Part shown: in pieces, positions 9,501 to 18,307 of the stretch
How the letters are laid out: each line of letters begins with the position of its first letter
Position numbering within the stretch: position 1 is the first letter of the stretch
Source: Niastella vici
GTDB taxonomy: Bacteria; Bacteroidota; Bacteroidia; Chitinophagales; Chitinophagaceae
Length of the DNA stretch: 64,000 nt
Assembly (NCBI RefSeq): GCF_002077945.1
Contig: NZ_LVYD01000066.1
Coordinates: 18,790-82,789 of the forward strand
Direction: 5' to 3'
Notes under the pieces: model-generated
Told to the model about the DNA's origin: nothing
Databases searched by the model: none
The model's input: only the letters and a program-made list of their open reading frames with translations
Translations under genes and position numbers: made by a program

Positions 9501-10637
9501 TTCAGCCGCCTGCGCATATTCCTGGCTAACCTTTATCAACTGGTTGAAGGAATCGGCCAGGCTGCCAATTTCATCCTTTGAAGTAACCGGTACTGATAAA
9601 TTTACTTCGCCCATCGTAAAACGGTCTGCAGTGTTCTTAATAAGCATAACCGATGAAACGATAGACCGGATGGTAATAAAAAGAAGCAATGCAATAAGCA
9701 ACACAACCGCCAAAGCAATAATGAGGCTTCGGGTCATTGAACCTGAAATGGCTTCCAGTTTACTTTCCGCTGTGCGGCGGATCAGCAGATTGGAAGCATC
9801 CACTATCTCTTTAAGTGTATTAAGATACATGGTCCCATTGGTCCACCAGTCGTCAACAGAAAATGGAAACCTGGTAAAAACGGGTAGGTTATAAGCCGTA
9901 TCGATCATTCCCAGTACCATTTTAATAGCCGGAGTTGTCATTTTCCGGTCGTACAGATCGGCCAGTTCATCGGGGGCACTATTGCGGAATTTTTCTAAAT
10001 TAATTTCATACTTTCCTTTTAACGCGGCAAATTCGGCGAACGAGTTCCTGTTAAACCCATTTAAGAGAATTGCTTCTTTTACGACTGCCCGCAACTGCCC
10101 ATAAAATTCTTTGCCATATATCAAAAACATATGGGCTGCCAGTAAGTCCTTGACGTCAGCCTCGCGTGATGAACGAAAGGTTTTATCCAGCGCCTTAATT
10201 TTTTGAAAAATAATACCTGCAAAAGCGTTTCTTATAGTTTCAGGATCTGTCTGCAGGGAATTAACTTCGGTTCGCAATGCAGAAAGGCTGTCCGGTGTGC
10301 TTAACCAGGCTGCATCATTTTTATCGATATTTATTAATTGTGTTAAACTGAAAATGGCGTTATCTGTTTTTTCACGCTGAGTAAACAATTCGCTCTTTTC
10401 TTCTTTACCCTTACCCAGCAGGTAGCTGATAGAATAACCTCGTTCCTGCTGTAACTGGTGTATTACAGTTGAAATGGCTTCTCCGGCCAGTACATTATTA
10501 TATACATGTTTGATGCGGTCCCGGGCAGCGACCTCATTACGTATATTCTGCAGCAGGAAATAAAGCAGCGCTGCAAGCGGGATCAGCGAAATAAGGAGCA
10601 GTTTGCTCCGGATAGAGAGGTTCTGTATAAAACGCAT
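6555..10637 (-). CDS. Large membrane hybrid histidine kinase: NIT-HAMP-GAF-HisKA-HATPase-REC-REC-REC
   Basis: A 1360-residue hybrid kinase. Membrane segments near residues 13-30 and 300-325 bracket an external NIT-like (nitrate/nitrite-sensing type) domain with the QLQQERGYSISYLLG hallmark. A HAMP domain (about 325-375), a GAF domain (about 430-580) and a long coiled coil rich in EELKQTNEVLQ-type heptads (585-665) follow. HisKA carries His680 ([12 protein letters not shown]), then comes HATPase. Three receivers start near 964, 1087 and 1230, each with its Asp (ILDMQLP, IIDLGLP, LMDVMMP). There is no HPt domain, so the phosphate must pass to a separate HPt protein such as that at 25253-26521 (inference). 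The start at 10637 is preferred over an upstream in-frame ATG because the signal-anchor begins there. Ligand identity is inferred only from domain type. Confidence 0.9.
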   Translation of the reverse strand: MRFIQNLSIRSKLLLISLIPLAALLYFLLQNIRNEVAARDRIKHVYNNVLAGEAISTVIHQLQQERGYSISYLLGKGKEEKSELFTQREKTDNAIFSLTQLINIDKNDAAWLSTPDSLSALRTEVNSLQTDPETIRNAFAGIIFQKIKALDKTFRSSREADVKDLLAAHMFLIYGKEFYGQLRAVVKEAILLNGFNRNSFAEFAALKGKYEINLEKFRNSAPDELADLYDRKMTTPAIKMVLGMIDTAYNLPVFTRFPFSVDDWWTNGTMYLNTLKEIVDASNLLIRRTAESKLEAISGSMTRSLIIALAVVLLIALLLFITIRSIVSSVMLIKNTADRFTMGEVNLSVPVTSKDEIGSLADSFNQLIKVSQEYAQAAEVIGKGDYSPVVRVRSEADSLGISLNNMKSNLQKLSHENEIRTWLLSGNNEINDKMRGELEIPQLAKAVISQLTKYLKAQVGSIYLSENGHLNLAGSYAFHHRKENMNQILTGQGLVGQAALEKTPIIFEQVPDDYTKINSSLGNTLPKNIVVYPFLYDGEVKGVIEIGAVHNFSELDLQFLDLVNTNIGIAFNSSQSRTRLKELLEETQRQAEELEMQQEELKQTNEVLQEKTQLLEKSEAELKTQQEELQQSNEELEEKANLLEEQKEKLETAKMEVENKARELEVTSKYKSEFLANMSHELRTPLNSILILSQILTENKNQVLGEKETELTRNIYNSGTDLLNLINEILDLSKVEAGRMELEIGDVPFNSITQNLCAMFSEVANARSIAFEIICSQEISGTTIRTDRQRVEQILRNLLSNAFKFTDKGGKVILQTEIITPADVFSESKLLNFDKVAAFSVTDTGIGIPENKQHIVFQAFQQADGSTKRKYGGTGLGLSISRELAHALGGDIYLQSEDGKGSTFTLYIPLKFDPLLAQRPGKSIEIKKAGKPAGKFRDVQLEPGSGVGLPESIKDDRYTIGESDRSVLIIEDDENFATLLLKFVNERNYKGIIALQGNSGLSLARHYRPDAIILDMQLPVMDGAEVLKQLKHDPDLRHIPVQIISGYDRRIESLELGAFDFIRKPVDKAAMQIAFERIEEFIRKKLKKLLVVEDNQEHNNAIRELIGNGDVKSASVYSGNEAFELMLKERFDCVIIDLGLPDMSGIDLIEKIKASDDLNRVPIIVYTGKELSREETTRLKKLANSIVLKTANSKERLLDETILFLHRVESNLPKEKQQIIRNLHHSDEVLLNRKVLIVDDDIRNIFSLTTALEEDGMRCITAENGKEAIKILKEQADVDIVLMDVMMPEMDGYEATREIRKISRFNKLPILALTAKAMKGDREKCLEAGMSDYIAKPVNIEQLLSLMRVWLYQQYVQGHD

Positions 10638-11062
10638 AATTAAAAGGGGGTCAGTTTCATGTATACGTTTTAAAAAGGTCGCATACATGAGCAGGTGTAA
10701 TAAAAACAGCTACTAATGAGGCATTATTATTCTATAGGGAGTGATATAAGGGGGAGTTGCGGTTTATAATTAAATTTAATATAAAATATTTGAATCAACC
10801 GCCGATACGTGAAAAACACCTTTTTTTACTATTAATTTGGATTGTGAAAATATTGTACCTTGGAAGTAATACCGTAAATGTCACTTACGGCAACAGGATT
10901 TATTAAACGCCTTTAAAAATACTTCCGGCCTTATCGTTTCTATAATTATTCCGTTCTGTGAAATTTCTTTTTTTTCGGTTATGGTACTCACTTACATAGT
11001 AGCGCATCCTGGCCTGAAAAGATCATCCTTTTCAGGAAGAAAAGCTATTATTAGTATACACC
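10638..11062. promoter_or_regulatory. Divergent intergenic region between two kinases
   Basis: No gene fits here. On the plus strand TTTG (10836-10839) and TACCTTG (10856-10862) resemble the Bacteroidota -33/-7 pair, but the 16-nt spacing is short and the leader would be about 200 nt. The call of a promoter at this exact spot is weak. The region must nevertheless hold promoters for both flanking kinases. Confidence 0.35.
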
Positions 11063-13342
11063 ATGCTTCTTAACAAAAAAGTTAATATTCTGATTGTTGA
11101 TGATAAGGCAGGCAATCTCCTTGTCCTTGAACAGTTATTGTCAATGCCTGGTCGTGGATTTATCAGGGCTGCCAATGGCAGGGAGGCATTAAAAGTAGTT
11201 TTGAATAAAGAGGTTGACCTGATCATTCTTGACGTGCAAATGCCCGGTATGGATGGTTTTGAGGTGGCGCAGATGATAAAGACAAATAAACGCACCAGGG
11301 ATGTGCCAATAATTTTTGTGTCAGCCGAAAAAACGGAACGTCAGTTTGTAATGAAAGGTTATGAAGAAGGAGGCATTGATTATTTATATAAACCGCTTGA
11401 TCCTGAAATTACCAAAGTTAAAGTTGATGTATTACTTCAGCTGTACCTGCAAAAAAAAGAGTTAACTGAAAAAAATAAATATCTTGAAAAATATGCCTTG
11501 CTCATTAATAATTCTGCCGACCTGATCTGTATATTAAGTGCTGATGGTTTGAAATTTGAGGAACTAAACAACGCTGTAACAGAAGTGCTGGGATACACTA
11601 TTAATGAAATGAAGGGCACTTCGCTTTTGTATTATATTCCCGAAGAGGACCGGTTGAAAGTACAGAAGTTATGCAAAGAAAATAAAGAAAAGTTTTCTTT
11701 TGAAACAAGGGTTTATAACAAAAGCAGAGGAATAAAATGGTTAAACTGGAATATTGTAAATAAGAACCGCTGGTGGTTTGCCAATGCAAGAGATATCACA
11801 GATATAAAAGAGGTAGAAGAAATAAAAAATTACCTGGCAACTGTGGTTAAGCAATCCAATGAAGCGATCTATCTTCACAACCCTGATGGCAGGATCATTT
11901 CCTGGAATGACGGAGCCGAAAGGATATATGGGTTTTCAGAAGCCGAAGCCCTGAACATGAAGATCTGGAACATTGTTCCTGAATACCTGCTGGCAGAAAC
12001 ACAGGAAGTGGTAAATCATATTTTCGAGGGCGCGGAAATTCAATCGCTCCAGACAAAACGCATCACAAAACGCGGAAAAATCATCGATGTATTGTTTTCA
12101 GCTTCTGTAATGGTGGATGCGAACAACAACCTGAAGTCCATTGCTATAACAGAAATAGATATTACTGAACAGAAGCAGGCTGACGAGAAAATAAAACAAC
12201 TGAATACAGATCTTCAAAAAAATCTTTTACAGTTAAAGGAAAAGGAAGAACAGGTACAAACAATATTCAGGAATGCGCCTGATGCTGTGATTTTAATCGA
12301 TGAGGATGGAAAGATCGTGAACTGGAATCCAAAAGCAGAAAGCATTTTTGGATGGACATCCGATGAGATTATGGGAAGTTTCCTTCATGAAACCATTATC
12401 CCGAAAAGGTTTCGTGCAGCACATGAAAACGGGTTGAAGCATTTCCTGAAAACAGGCGAGGGACAGGTTTTGAACAAACCTGTAGAATTGCCTGCCCTCA
12501 GGAAAGATAATACTGAATTTACTGCAGGAATAAGTATATCACCCACCATTGTAAAAGGAAAATATTATTTCATTGGGTTCATCAGCGATATTACTTACCG
12601 GAAAGAAGCAGAATCTGAAATAAAACAAAAAAATGAGCTTTTGGAAAACGCGGTAACGCAATTGAATCAGGTAAATAAAGAACTTGAATCATTTTCTTAC
12701 TCCGTATCACATGATCTTAGGGCTCCACTAAGAGCTTTAAGCGGCTTTTCTCAGATCCTGGAAGAAGAATTTACTAATTTAATGAATGATGAAGCCAGGC
12801 GCTTATTGAGTAAGATACAACATAATGCTCAAAGGATGGGAACACTCATTGACGATCTGTTGGCATTTTCAAAACTGGGGAAAAAGGAAGTACAAAAATC
12901 GCTGGTGAACATGGAAGAAATGATTATAGAAATACTTGCTGATATTGAAAGCAACGCCTGCCATCTTTCCGCCATAACAGTCAACCAACTTCCCGCTGCC
13001 TATGCTGACCCATCTTTACTTCGCCAGGTTTTGACCAATCTGATATCTAATGCTATTAAATATTCTTCCAAAGCCGTATCACCGAAAATTATTATCGGGG
13101 CCTTTGATGAAAATAATGAATGCATTTATTATGTACAGGACAATGGTGTAGGTTTCAGCATGGAATATGCCAACAAGCTATTTGGTGTTTTTCAACGTTT
13201 GCATAGTAATGAAGAATTTGAAGGGACCGGGGTTGGATTGGCGATTGTTCAACGCATTGTAACAAAACATGGAGGACATATATGGGCAAAAGGAGAACAG
13301 GGTGCCGGTGCAACGTTTTATTTTACTTTACCCAGGTCATAA
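11063..13342 (+). CDS. REC-PAS-PAS-PAS sensor histidine kinase
   Basis: A 759-residue soluble kinase with an N-terminal receiver (residues about 6-120, acidic DD at 13-14, phospho-acceptor Asp57 in LIILDVQMPGMDG, Lys in YLYKPLD). Three PAS domains (about 140-255, 260-380, 400-520) follow, the last two with the IxxWNxxAExxFG signature. HisKA has His550 in FSYSVSHDLRAPL. HATPase (about 640-757) has NLISNAIKYS and GTGVGLA. The N-terminal receiver means it is itself an acceptor in a relay as well as a PAS-based sensor. The gene for a stand-alone receiver starts 26 bp downstream, so the two are very likely one operon and cognate partners. The kinase core is paralogous to that of the GAF kinase at 3504-4745. 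Confidence 0.9.
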   Translation: MLLNKKVNILIVDDKAGNLLVLEQLLSMPGRGFIRAANGREALKVVLNKEVDLIILDVQMPGMDGFEVAQMIKTNKRTRDVPIIFVSAEKTERQFVMKGYEEGGIDYLYKPLDPEITKVKVDVLLQLYLQKKELTEKNKYLEKYALLINNSADLICILSADGLKFEELNNAVTEVLGYTINEMKGTSLLYYIPEEDRLKVQKLCKENKEKFSFETRVYNKSRGIKWLNWNIVNKNRWWFANARDITDIKEVEEIKNYLATVVKQSNEAIYLHNPDGRIISWNDGAERIYGFSEAEALNMKIWNIVPEYLLAETQEVVNHIFEGAEIQSLQTKRITKRGKIIDVLFSASVMVDANNNLKSIAITEIDITEQKQADEKIKQLNTDLQKNLLQLKEKEEQVQTIFRNAPDAVILIDEDGKIVNWNPKAESIFGWTSDEIMGSFLHETIIPKRFRAAHENGLKHFLKTGEGQVLNKPVELPALRKDNTEFTAGISISPTIVKGKYYFIGFISDITYRKEAESEIKQKNELLENAVTQLNQVNKELESFSYSVSHDLRAPLRALSGFSQILEEEFTNLMNDEARRLLSKIQHNAQRMGTLIDDLLAFSKLGKKEVQKSLVNMEEMIIEILADIESNACHLSAITVNQLPAAYADPSLLRQVLTNLISNAIKYSSKAVSPKIIIGAFDENNECIYYVQDNGVGFSMEYANKLFGVFQRLHSNEEFEGTGVGLAIVQRIVTKHGGHIWAKGEQGAGATFYFTLPRS

Positions 13343-13368
13343 ACCATTAATCATTAATAATAAATATC

Positions 13369-13815
13369 ATGAACACTGGAAAAGTCGACATTATCCTTGT
13401 TGAAGATAATCCCGATGATGCAGAACTTGCCTTGCATGCGCTTAAGAAAAACAGGATTGCCAATTCTCTCATTCATTTAAAAGATGGAGAGGAAGCCCTT
13501 GATTACATTTTTTGCCGGGGACAATATGAAAAAAGAAATATCAGCGACCTTCCCAAAGTCATTCTGCTTGATATTAAAATGCCTAAGGTAGATGGCCTTG
13601 AAGTTCTTAAAAGAATTAAAGCCGATCCCGGTATCAGGACAATACCGGTAGTACTACTTACTTCTTCTAAGGAAGAGAAAGATATTGTGGAAAGCTATCA
13701 GTTGGGTGCAAACAGTTATATAGTAAAGCCGGTGAATTTTGACAGTTTTGTGAAAGCAGTTTCTGATCTCGGGCTCTATTGGATGTTGCTTAATCATACA
13801 CCAGGCCAGGGTTAA
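13369..13815 (+). CDS. Single-domain response regulator (Rcp1/CheY-like)
   Basis: A 148-residue stand-alone receiver without an output domain. It shows the acidic pair in [11 protein letters not shown], the phospho-acceptor Asp in [12 protein letters not shown], the conserved Thr/Ser in [11 protein letters not shown] and the Lys in YIVKPVNF. The extended N-terminal pattern and the loop before the Asp match the Rcp1 type that partners phytochrome-like kinases. It starts 26 bp after the REC-PAS3 kinase and is its likely phospho-acceptor. Unlike the receivers at 5277 and 20655 it is intact at every catalytic position. Confidence 0.9.
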   Translation: MNTGKVDIILVEDNPDDAELALHALKKNRIANSLIHLKDGEEALDYIFCRGQYEKRNISDLPKVILLDIKMPKVDGLEVLKRIKADPGIRTIPVVLLTSSKEEKDIVESYQLGANSYIVKPVNFDSFVKAVSDLGLYWMLLNHTPGQG

Positions 13816-14053
13816 AATATTCGGATTTTCCATTTTTTTTTTGCAGGATGTTCCATAATATAAAGGCGCTCGAAAGAGTATACCTTGGAAGTGAACTAAA
13901 CAACGGCAAATTATTATCTTTCAGATGCTAAAATGGTAGCTGAGTGTCGGTTTATTTGATCCTTAACGTACTGTTTTAACGGTAAATTTTAAGAAATCCA
14001 ATTTCTTCTATAAAAACTTTCAGATAACTCTCCTTGCTTCGAAAAACCACAGT

Positions 14054-14091
14054 AAAAGGGGGTGTGTCAAAGTCAGATGCACCCTCTTTTT
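14054..14091. terminator. Strong bidirectional terminator
   Basis: An 11-bp stem (14054-14064 with 14080-14090, one G-T pair, core GGGGG/CCCTC) has a 15-nt loop, T's on the plus strand side and A's on the other. It separates the receiver gene (plus) from the kinase ending at 14093 (minus). The 240 bp between 13816 and this hairpin hold no gene. Confidence 0.75.
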
Positions 14092-14092
14092 A

Positions 14093-16438
14093 TTAGGGTG
14101 CCTGACATACAGCGTTTTTTAGGTATTCGATTGTACATGCTATTTCATCCTTTAACGAACGATAAACCTCGCTCACTTCTTTAAACCTTTTGCCGTCTGC
14201 TAAAGACTCCATTTGCCGGATTTTAGAAGCAGCATGAAGCATTTCCATTGTTAGTAGCGTGCCACGAAAATCATGACAGGCATCCTTAAACTCCTTTGTA
14301 TTTTCCTTGCATATTCCTGATTCTATAGCATGAAGGAAAGCAGGCAATTCAATGTTAAGCAATTCTATACATTTTAATACCTGTTTCTTGTCACCATCAA
14401 ATTTTTCAAATAAAAGCTCGCAATTTACACCTGTATTTTCATTGACCCTGTTAAGTACATCATTGAGGTAAGAATTTGTTTTATTAATACCTGCAATGAT
14501 TTTTAACAGGTCCTTTATACGAACGGGTTTACTGATATAATCGTCCATACCCGCATTGAGACATTTTTCCCGATCCCCATCCATTGCATTGGCCGTAAGA
14601 CCAATAATGAGTATATTCCCTCCGGTTAACGCTTCCGTTTGCCTGATTTTTTGGGTAGCTTCATATCCGTTCAAAACAGGCATTTGAACATCCATAAGCA
14701 CCAGGTCATATACATTTTTGCTAACGGCTTTTATCGCTTCTTCCCCGTTTGGAGCTATAGTGACTTTATGACCTCTTTTAGTAAGCATACTTGAAGTAAC
14801 CTCCTGGTTTACCAGATTATCTTCTGCCAGTAATATATTAAGAGCTGCAGTCTGAACGAAAATTTCCGGATCAGTATTTTTTAAAGTTTTTGTATCCAAA
14901 TATTTATTAAGAGATAAGTGTTGGGGGATACTAGCAATTTTCAGGATACTATCTAACAAATCTGACGGGCTAAACGGTTTTGAAAAAAACTCAGTCACTC
15001 CAAGACTAATAAAACGTTTACGGTCCTCTGCTTTTTGTGACATTGATGTAACAATAACATTGGTTGCCTTTAATTGGGCGTTTTTCCTGATAGCATTCAC
15101 CAGGTCAAAGCCGTTCATTTCACCCGACAAAGAGATATCTAGCAGTATAAGGGGATATAGCCTCTGTTGCTCTAATCCCATTGATAATTCCATGAGTGCA
15201 TCTTCGCCATTTGTAACACACACCGGATGCATCCGGAAATGCTTTACCATCTGCCGGATATACGCAGATGCGGTTTGGTTATCTTCCACTATAAGCACGG
15301 GCAGGCCATCTAAATTATTCACAGGGGTAATACAATACTGTTCCTTTGCAGGTTGAAGCTTCAATGGAATGGTGAAGTGAAAAATACTTCCCTGACCTTC
15401 TTTGCTTTCTACCCAAATAGCGCCATCCATCATTTCAATCAGCCGTTTGGTAATAGCCAGTCCCAGTCCGGTGCCGCCATATTGCCGGGTCATTGAATTG
15501 TCGGCCTGGATGAAATCTTCAAATATAGTCGATTGTTTGTCTTGAGGGATGCCGATACCGGTATCTGAAACGGCAAAATGGAAGGTCGCTACATCGTTAA
15601 CTACAGCTCGCAATTCAATCCGGAGCATTACTTCTCCTTTCTCAGTAAATTTTATGGCATTTCCTATCAGATTAATCAATATCTGTTGAAGGCGAAGTAA
15701 ATCTCCCATAACAAGGTCCGGCATATCCTGTTCCAATCGCATGATAAATTCCAGGTTCTTTTCTGATGCTTTTAACGCCAATGCCTGTAAACATTTTGGA
15801 ATTTCATCGTGCAAAGAAAATGGGGTGACAACCAGTTCCAATTTGCCGGAATCCATTTTGGAAAAATCGAGGATGTCATTGATCAAACTTAACAGCGACT
15901 CCGAGGACGATTTTATAATCGTCAGGTATCGCAATTGTTCAGTAGAAAGTTCAGTTTCAAATGCCATATCTGTCATGCCTATAATGCCATTAAGCGGGGT
16001 CCGAATTTCATGGCTCATGTTGGCCAGGAACTCGCTACGAATTTTTACGGCCTTTTCTGCTACCTCTTTTGCAAGGATCATTTCAGTTTCAAGTTGTTTT
16101 GTTTTTAATATCTGGTCTTGCAGAAAAGAGATAATACTGATTAAATTATTTCTGGATGGATCAAAATGAAATGATTCAGCGGGAGCAAGCGAACGGATTA
16201 CCTCTTTTAATTTATTAACGGATTGAAAATGCACTTCATTTTGAAGCTGTAAGCGCTGTGTTGCTTCCTGGTATTCTTTTTCACTGATTGTAAAGGCATG
16301 ATCAGAAATTCTTTTATCCCGCTCGAAAAGAGCATAGGAATTGCTGACCGTTGCCAGTAATTCCTGGATTTCTTTGTTTTCAAGGCTTTGCCTGGAAATT
16401 TTTCTGATTTGCTTTTCAAGTAATTTATGATATGTCAT
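14093..16438 (-). CDS. Hybrid histidine kinase HisKA-HATPase-REC-REC-HPt (third gene of FIST operon)
   Basis: A 781-residue soluble hybrid kinase. Residues 1-125 form a coiled-coil-rich N-terminus containing VSNSYALFERDKRISDHAF and SEKEYQE, shared with the kinase encoded just upstream. HisKA has His143 (NMSHEIRTPLNG), and HATPase (about 240-355) has DTGIGIP and GGTGLGL. Two receivers (about 375-495 and 530-650) follow, and a C-terminal HPt domain carries His722 in CHDFRGTL. It has no membrane segment and no sensor domain of its own, which fits a kinase controlled by a separate sensor protein. It starts 36 bp after the preceding kinase, in the order FIST, kinase, kinase. The first receiver has the unusual LLDISLSGEMNG phosphorylation loop, also seen in the protein at 25253-26521. 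Confidence 0.9.
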   Translation of the reverse strand: MTYHKLLEKQIRKISRQSLENKEIQELLATVSNSYALFERDKRISDHAFTISEKEYQEATQRLQLQNEVHFQSVNKLKEVIRSLAPAESFHFDPSRNNLISIISFLQDQILKTKQLETEMILAKEVAEKAVKIRSEFLANMSHEIRTPLNGIIGMTDMAFETELSTEQLRYLTIIKSSSESLLSLINDILDFSKMDSGKLELVVTPFSLHDEIPKCLQALALKASEKNLEFIMRLEQDMPDLVMGDLLRLQQILINLIGNAIKFTEKGEVMLRIELRAVVNDVATFHFAVSDTGIGIPQDKQSTIFEDFIQADNSMTRQYGGTGLGLAITKRLIEMMDGAIWVESKEGQGSIFHFTIPLKLQPAKEQYCITPVNNLDGLPVLIVEDNQTASAYIRQMVKHFRMHPVCVTNGEDALMELSMGLEQQRLYPLILLDISLSGEMNGFDLVNAIRKNAQLKATNVIVTSMSQKAEDRKRFISLGVTEFFSKPFSPSDLLDSILKIASIPQHLSLNKYLDTKTLKNTDPEIFVQTAALNILLAEDNLVNQEVTSSMLTKRGHKVTIAPNGEEAIKAVSKNVYDLVLMDVQMPVLNGYEATQKIRQTEALTGGNILIIGLTANAMDGDREKCLNAGMDDYISKPVRIKDLLKIIAGINKTNSYLNDVLNRVNENTGVNCELLFEKFDGDKKQVLKCIELLNIELPAFLHAIESGICKENTKEFKDACHDFRGTLLTMEMLHAASKIRQMESLADGKRFKEVSEVYRSLKDEIACTIEYLKNAVCQAP

Positions 16439-16474
16439 AATTTCTTTAAGATCGAACCGGCTCTTTTAATATTT

Positions 16475-18265
16475 TCATGCACGTACTGAAATGTTAAAAT
16501 ATTTTTTCAGAACAAGTTGTATTTCTTCAAGACGAAAAGGCTTGGATATGTAATCATTCATTCCTGCATTTATACAACTTTCTTTTACGTCTGCCATTAC
16601 ATCGGCCGTTAATGCTATAACGGGTATATCGCCTTTCGGGTGAGGTATCTGACGGATCAACCTCGCTGCAGTTAAACCATCCATTTCGGGCATATTGATA
16701 TCCATAAAAATTATTTCCGGTTCATGTTGGAATAATAATTCCAGGGCTTCCCTGCCATTTTCGGCCTTGATCACTGTCAATCCCATCTTTTGCAAAATTT
16801 CAGAAATCAGAAACATATTTACCGGTTCGTCTTCCACTACCAATACATTTGATTTTTCAGAAACCTTTCCTATGACAGGTATTGCGAAATTTCCGTTTTC
16901 ATGAATAGTTGATTTTTCAAAAATGGAAAATAAAATATGCTCAAGTTCACGCAGCTTTACCGGTTTTGACAAGAATTTGTCAATGCCGGTTCTCTCAGCT
17001 TCCTGCTGATATAATGTTTTTCCCAGTGAAGACAACATGAGAATAAACGGCTCCGTCTGGCCTTTTAAAAGTTTTTTTATCTCTTTTACAAGCGTAATGC
17101 CATCCATTTCCGGCATTTGATGATCGGTTATAATGAGATCAAACCATTGGTTGCCAGAAATGGCATGTTTAATAATCTTCAATGCCTCGGAGCCGCTATA
17201 ACAGGTATGGCAATTTATTTGCAAGTAGTGAAAAATTTTCTTCATGAGATTGCAGTTGGTAATATTGTCATCAATTACCAACACTTCCCGTAAAATAGGT
17301 TTGGATGCAAATTTTACAACAGGTACTTCATCTGAAATTTCAAGTGTAAATCTGAATGTAAATAAACTTCCCTCCCCGGGTTTACTTACGACCTGTAATG
17401 AGCCTCCCATCATTTCAGCCAGGTTTTTTGAGATGGTAAGCCCCAGACCGGTACCGCCATATTTACGCGTGGTGGATGTATCAGCCTGTACAAAGCTATC
17501 AAAGATGGAATCGAGTTTTCCGGCAGGAATGCCAATCCCCGAGTCTTTAATGGAGATAGCTATATTTAGATACTTTTTACCGTCACAGGAATAAGGGGCA
17601 TTTAATTTTTGAATACAAATATAGATCTCTCCCTCGTGGGTAAACTTAATGGCATTTCCCAAAAGATTTACAAGTACCTGTTTTATACGAACCGGATCGC
17701 CGGTAAATTGCGAAGGAAGCCCGCGATCGATGTCGCAAATAACTTCAATACCTTTTTCCAAAGCTTTTATCGACAACATCTCTACAGTTTCTTCCACCAG
17801 TTCATAAAGGTCAAAGGGTATATTATCAAGGATCACTTTTCCTGCTTCGATCTTGGAGAAGTCCAGAATGTCGTTAATGATGCTCAGGAGGTTATATGCG
17901 GATTTACTTACATTTTGTAGGTATTCCCGTTGGGTTGCCTGAAGATCATTAGTCATTAAAAGATCCGTAAAGCCGATTATACCGTTCATAGGCGTACGTA
18001 ATTCATGGCTCATATTTGCCATGAATTCACTTTTTGCCTTGGATGCCCTTTCGGCTACTTTTTTAGCTTCCAGCAATTTCTTTCCCTGTTCCTGGTATTC
18101 TTTTTCACTTACAGTGAAAGCATGATCGGATATTTTTTTTTGCCGCTCAAAATTTTCATAGGCATTACTTACAACCGTCAGGAATTTGTTGAGAGCTTCA
18201 TCCTGCAGGTGTTGCTCATTTAGCCATTTTTTAATTTGCTTTTCTAGTAAAGGATGATTGGACAT
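16475..18265 (-). CDS. Hybrid histidine kinase HisKA-HATPase-REC-REC (second gene of FIST operon)
   Basis: A 596-residue soluble hybrid kinase. The N-terminal 70 residues share [27 protein letters not shown] and SEKEYQE with the next kinase, which indicates tandem duplication. HisKA carries His87 ([12 protein letters not shown]), and HATPase (about 185-310) has DSGIGIP and GGTGLGL. Two receivers (about 320-445 and 465-590) have Asp in [12 protein letters not shown] and [12 protein letters not shown]. No HPt is present, whereas the adjacent kinase ends in one. The two proteins could therefore share a relay (inference). The gene lies 42 bp after the FIST gene and 36 bp before the second kinase, so it is operonic. 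Confidence 0.9.
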   Translation of the reverse strand: MSNHPLLEKQIKKWLNEQHLQDEALNKFLTVVSNAYENFERQKKISDHAFTVSEKEYQEQGKKLLEAKKVAERASKAKSEFMANMSHELRTPMNGIIGFTDLLMTNDLQATQREYLQNVSKSAYNLLSIINDILDFSKIEAGKVILDNIPFDLYELVEETVEMLSIKALEKGIEVICDIDRGLPSQFTGDPVRIKQVLVNLLGNAIKFTHEGEIYICIQKLNAPYSCDGKKYLNIAISIKDSGIGIPAGKLDSIFDSFVQADTSTTRKYGGTGLGLTISKNLAEMMGGSLQVVSKPGEGSLFTFRFTLEISDEVPVVKFASKPILREVLVIDDNITNCNLMKKIFHYLQINCHTCYSGSEALKIIKHAISGNQWFDLIITDHQMPEMDGITLVKEIKKLLKGQTEPFILMLSSLGKTLYQQEAERTGIDKFLSKPVKLRELEHILFSIFEKSTIHENGNFAIPVIGKVSEKSNVLVVEDEPVNMFLISEILQKMGLTVIKAENGREALELLFQHEPEIIFMDINMPEMDGLTAARLIRQIPHPKGDIPVIALTADVMADVKESCINAGMNDYISKPFRLEEIQLVLKKYFNISVRA

Positions 18266-18307
18266 TGGGATAAAGGGATTTAAGGTTAATGAATTTACCT
18301 CCCGGTT

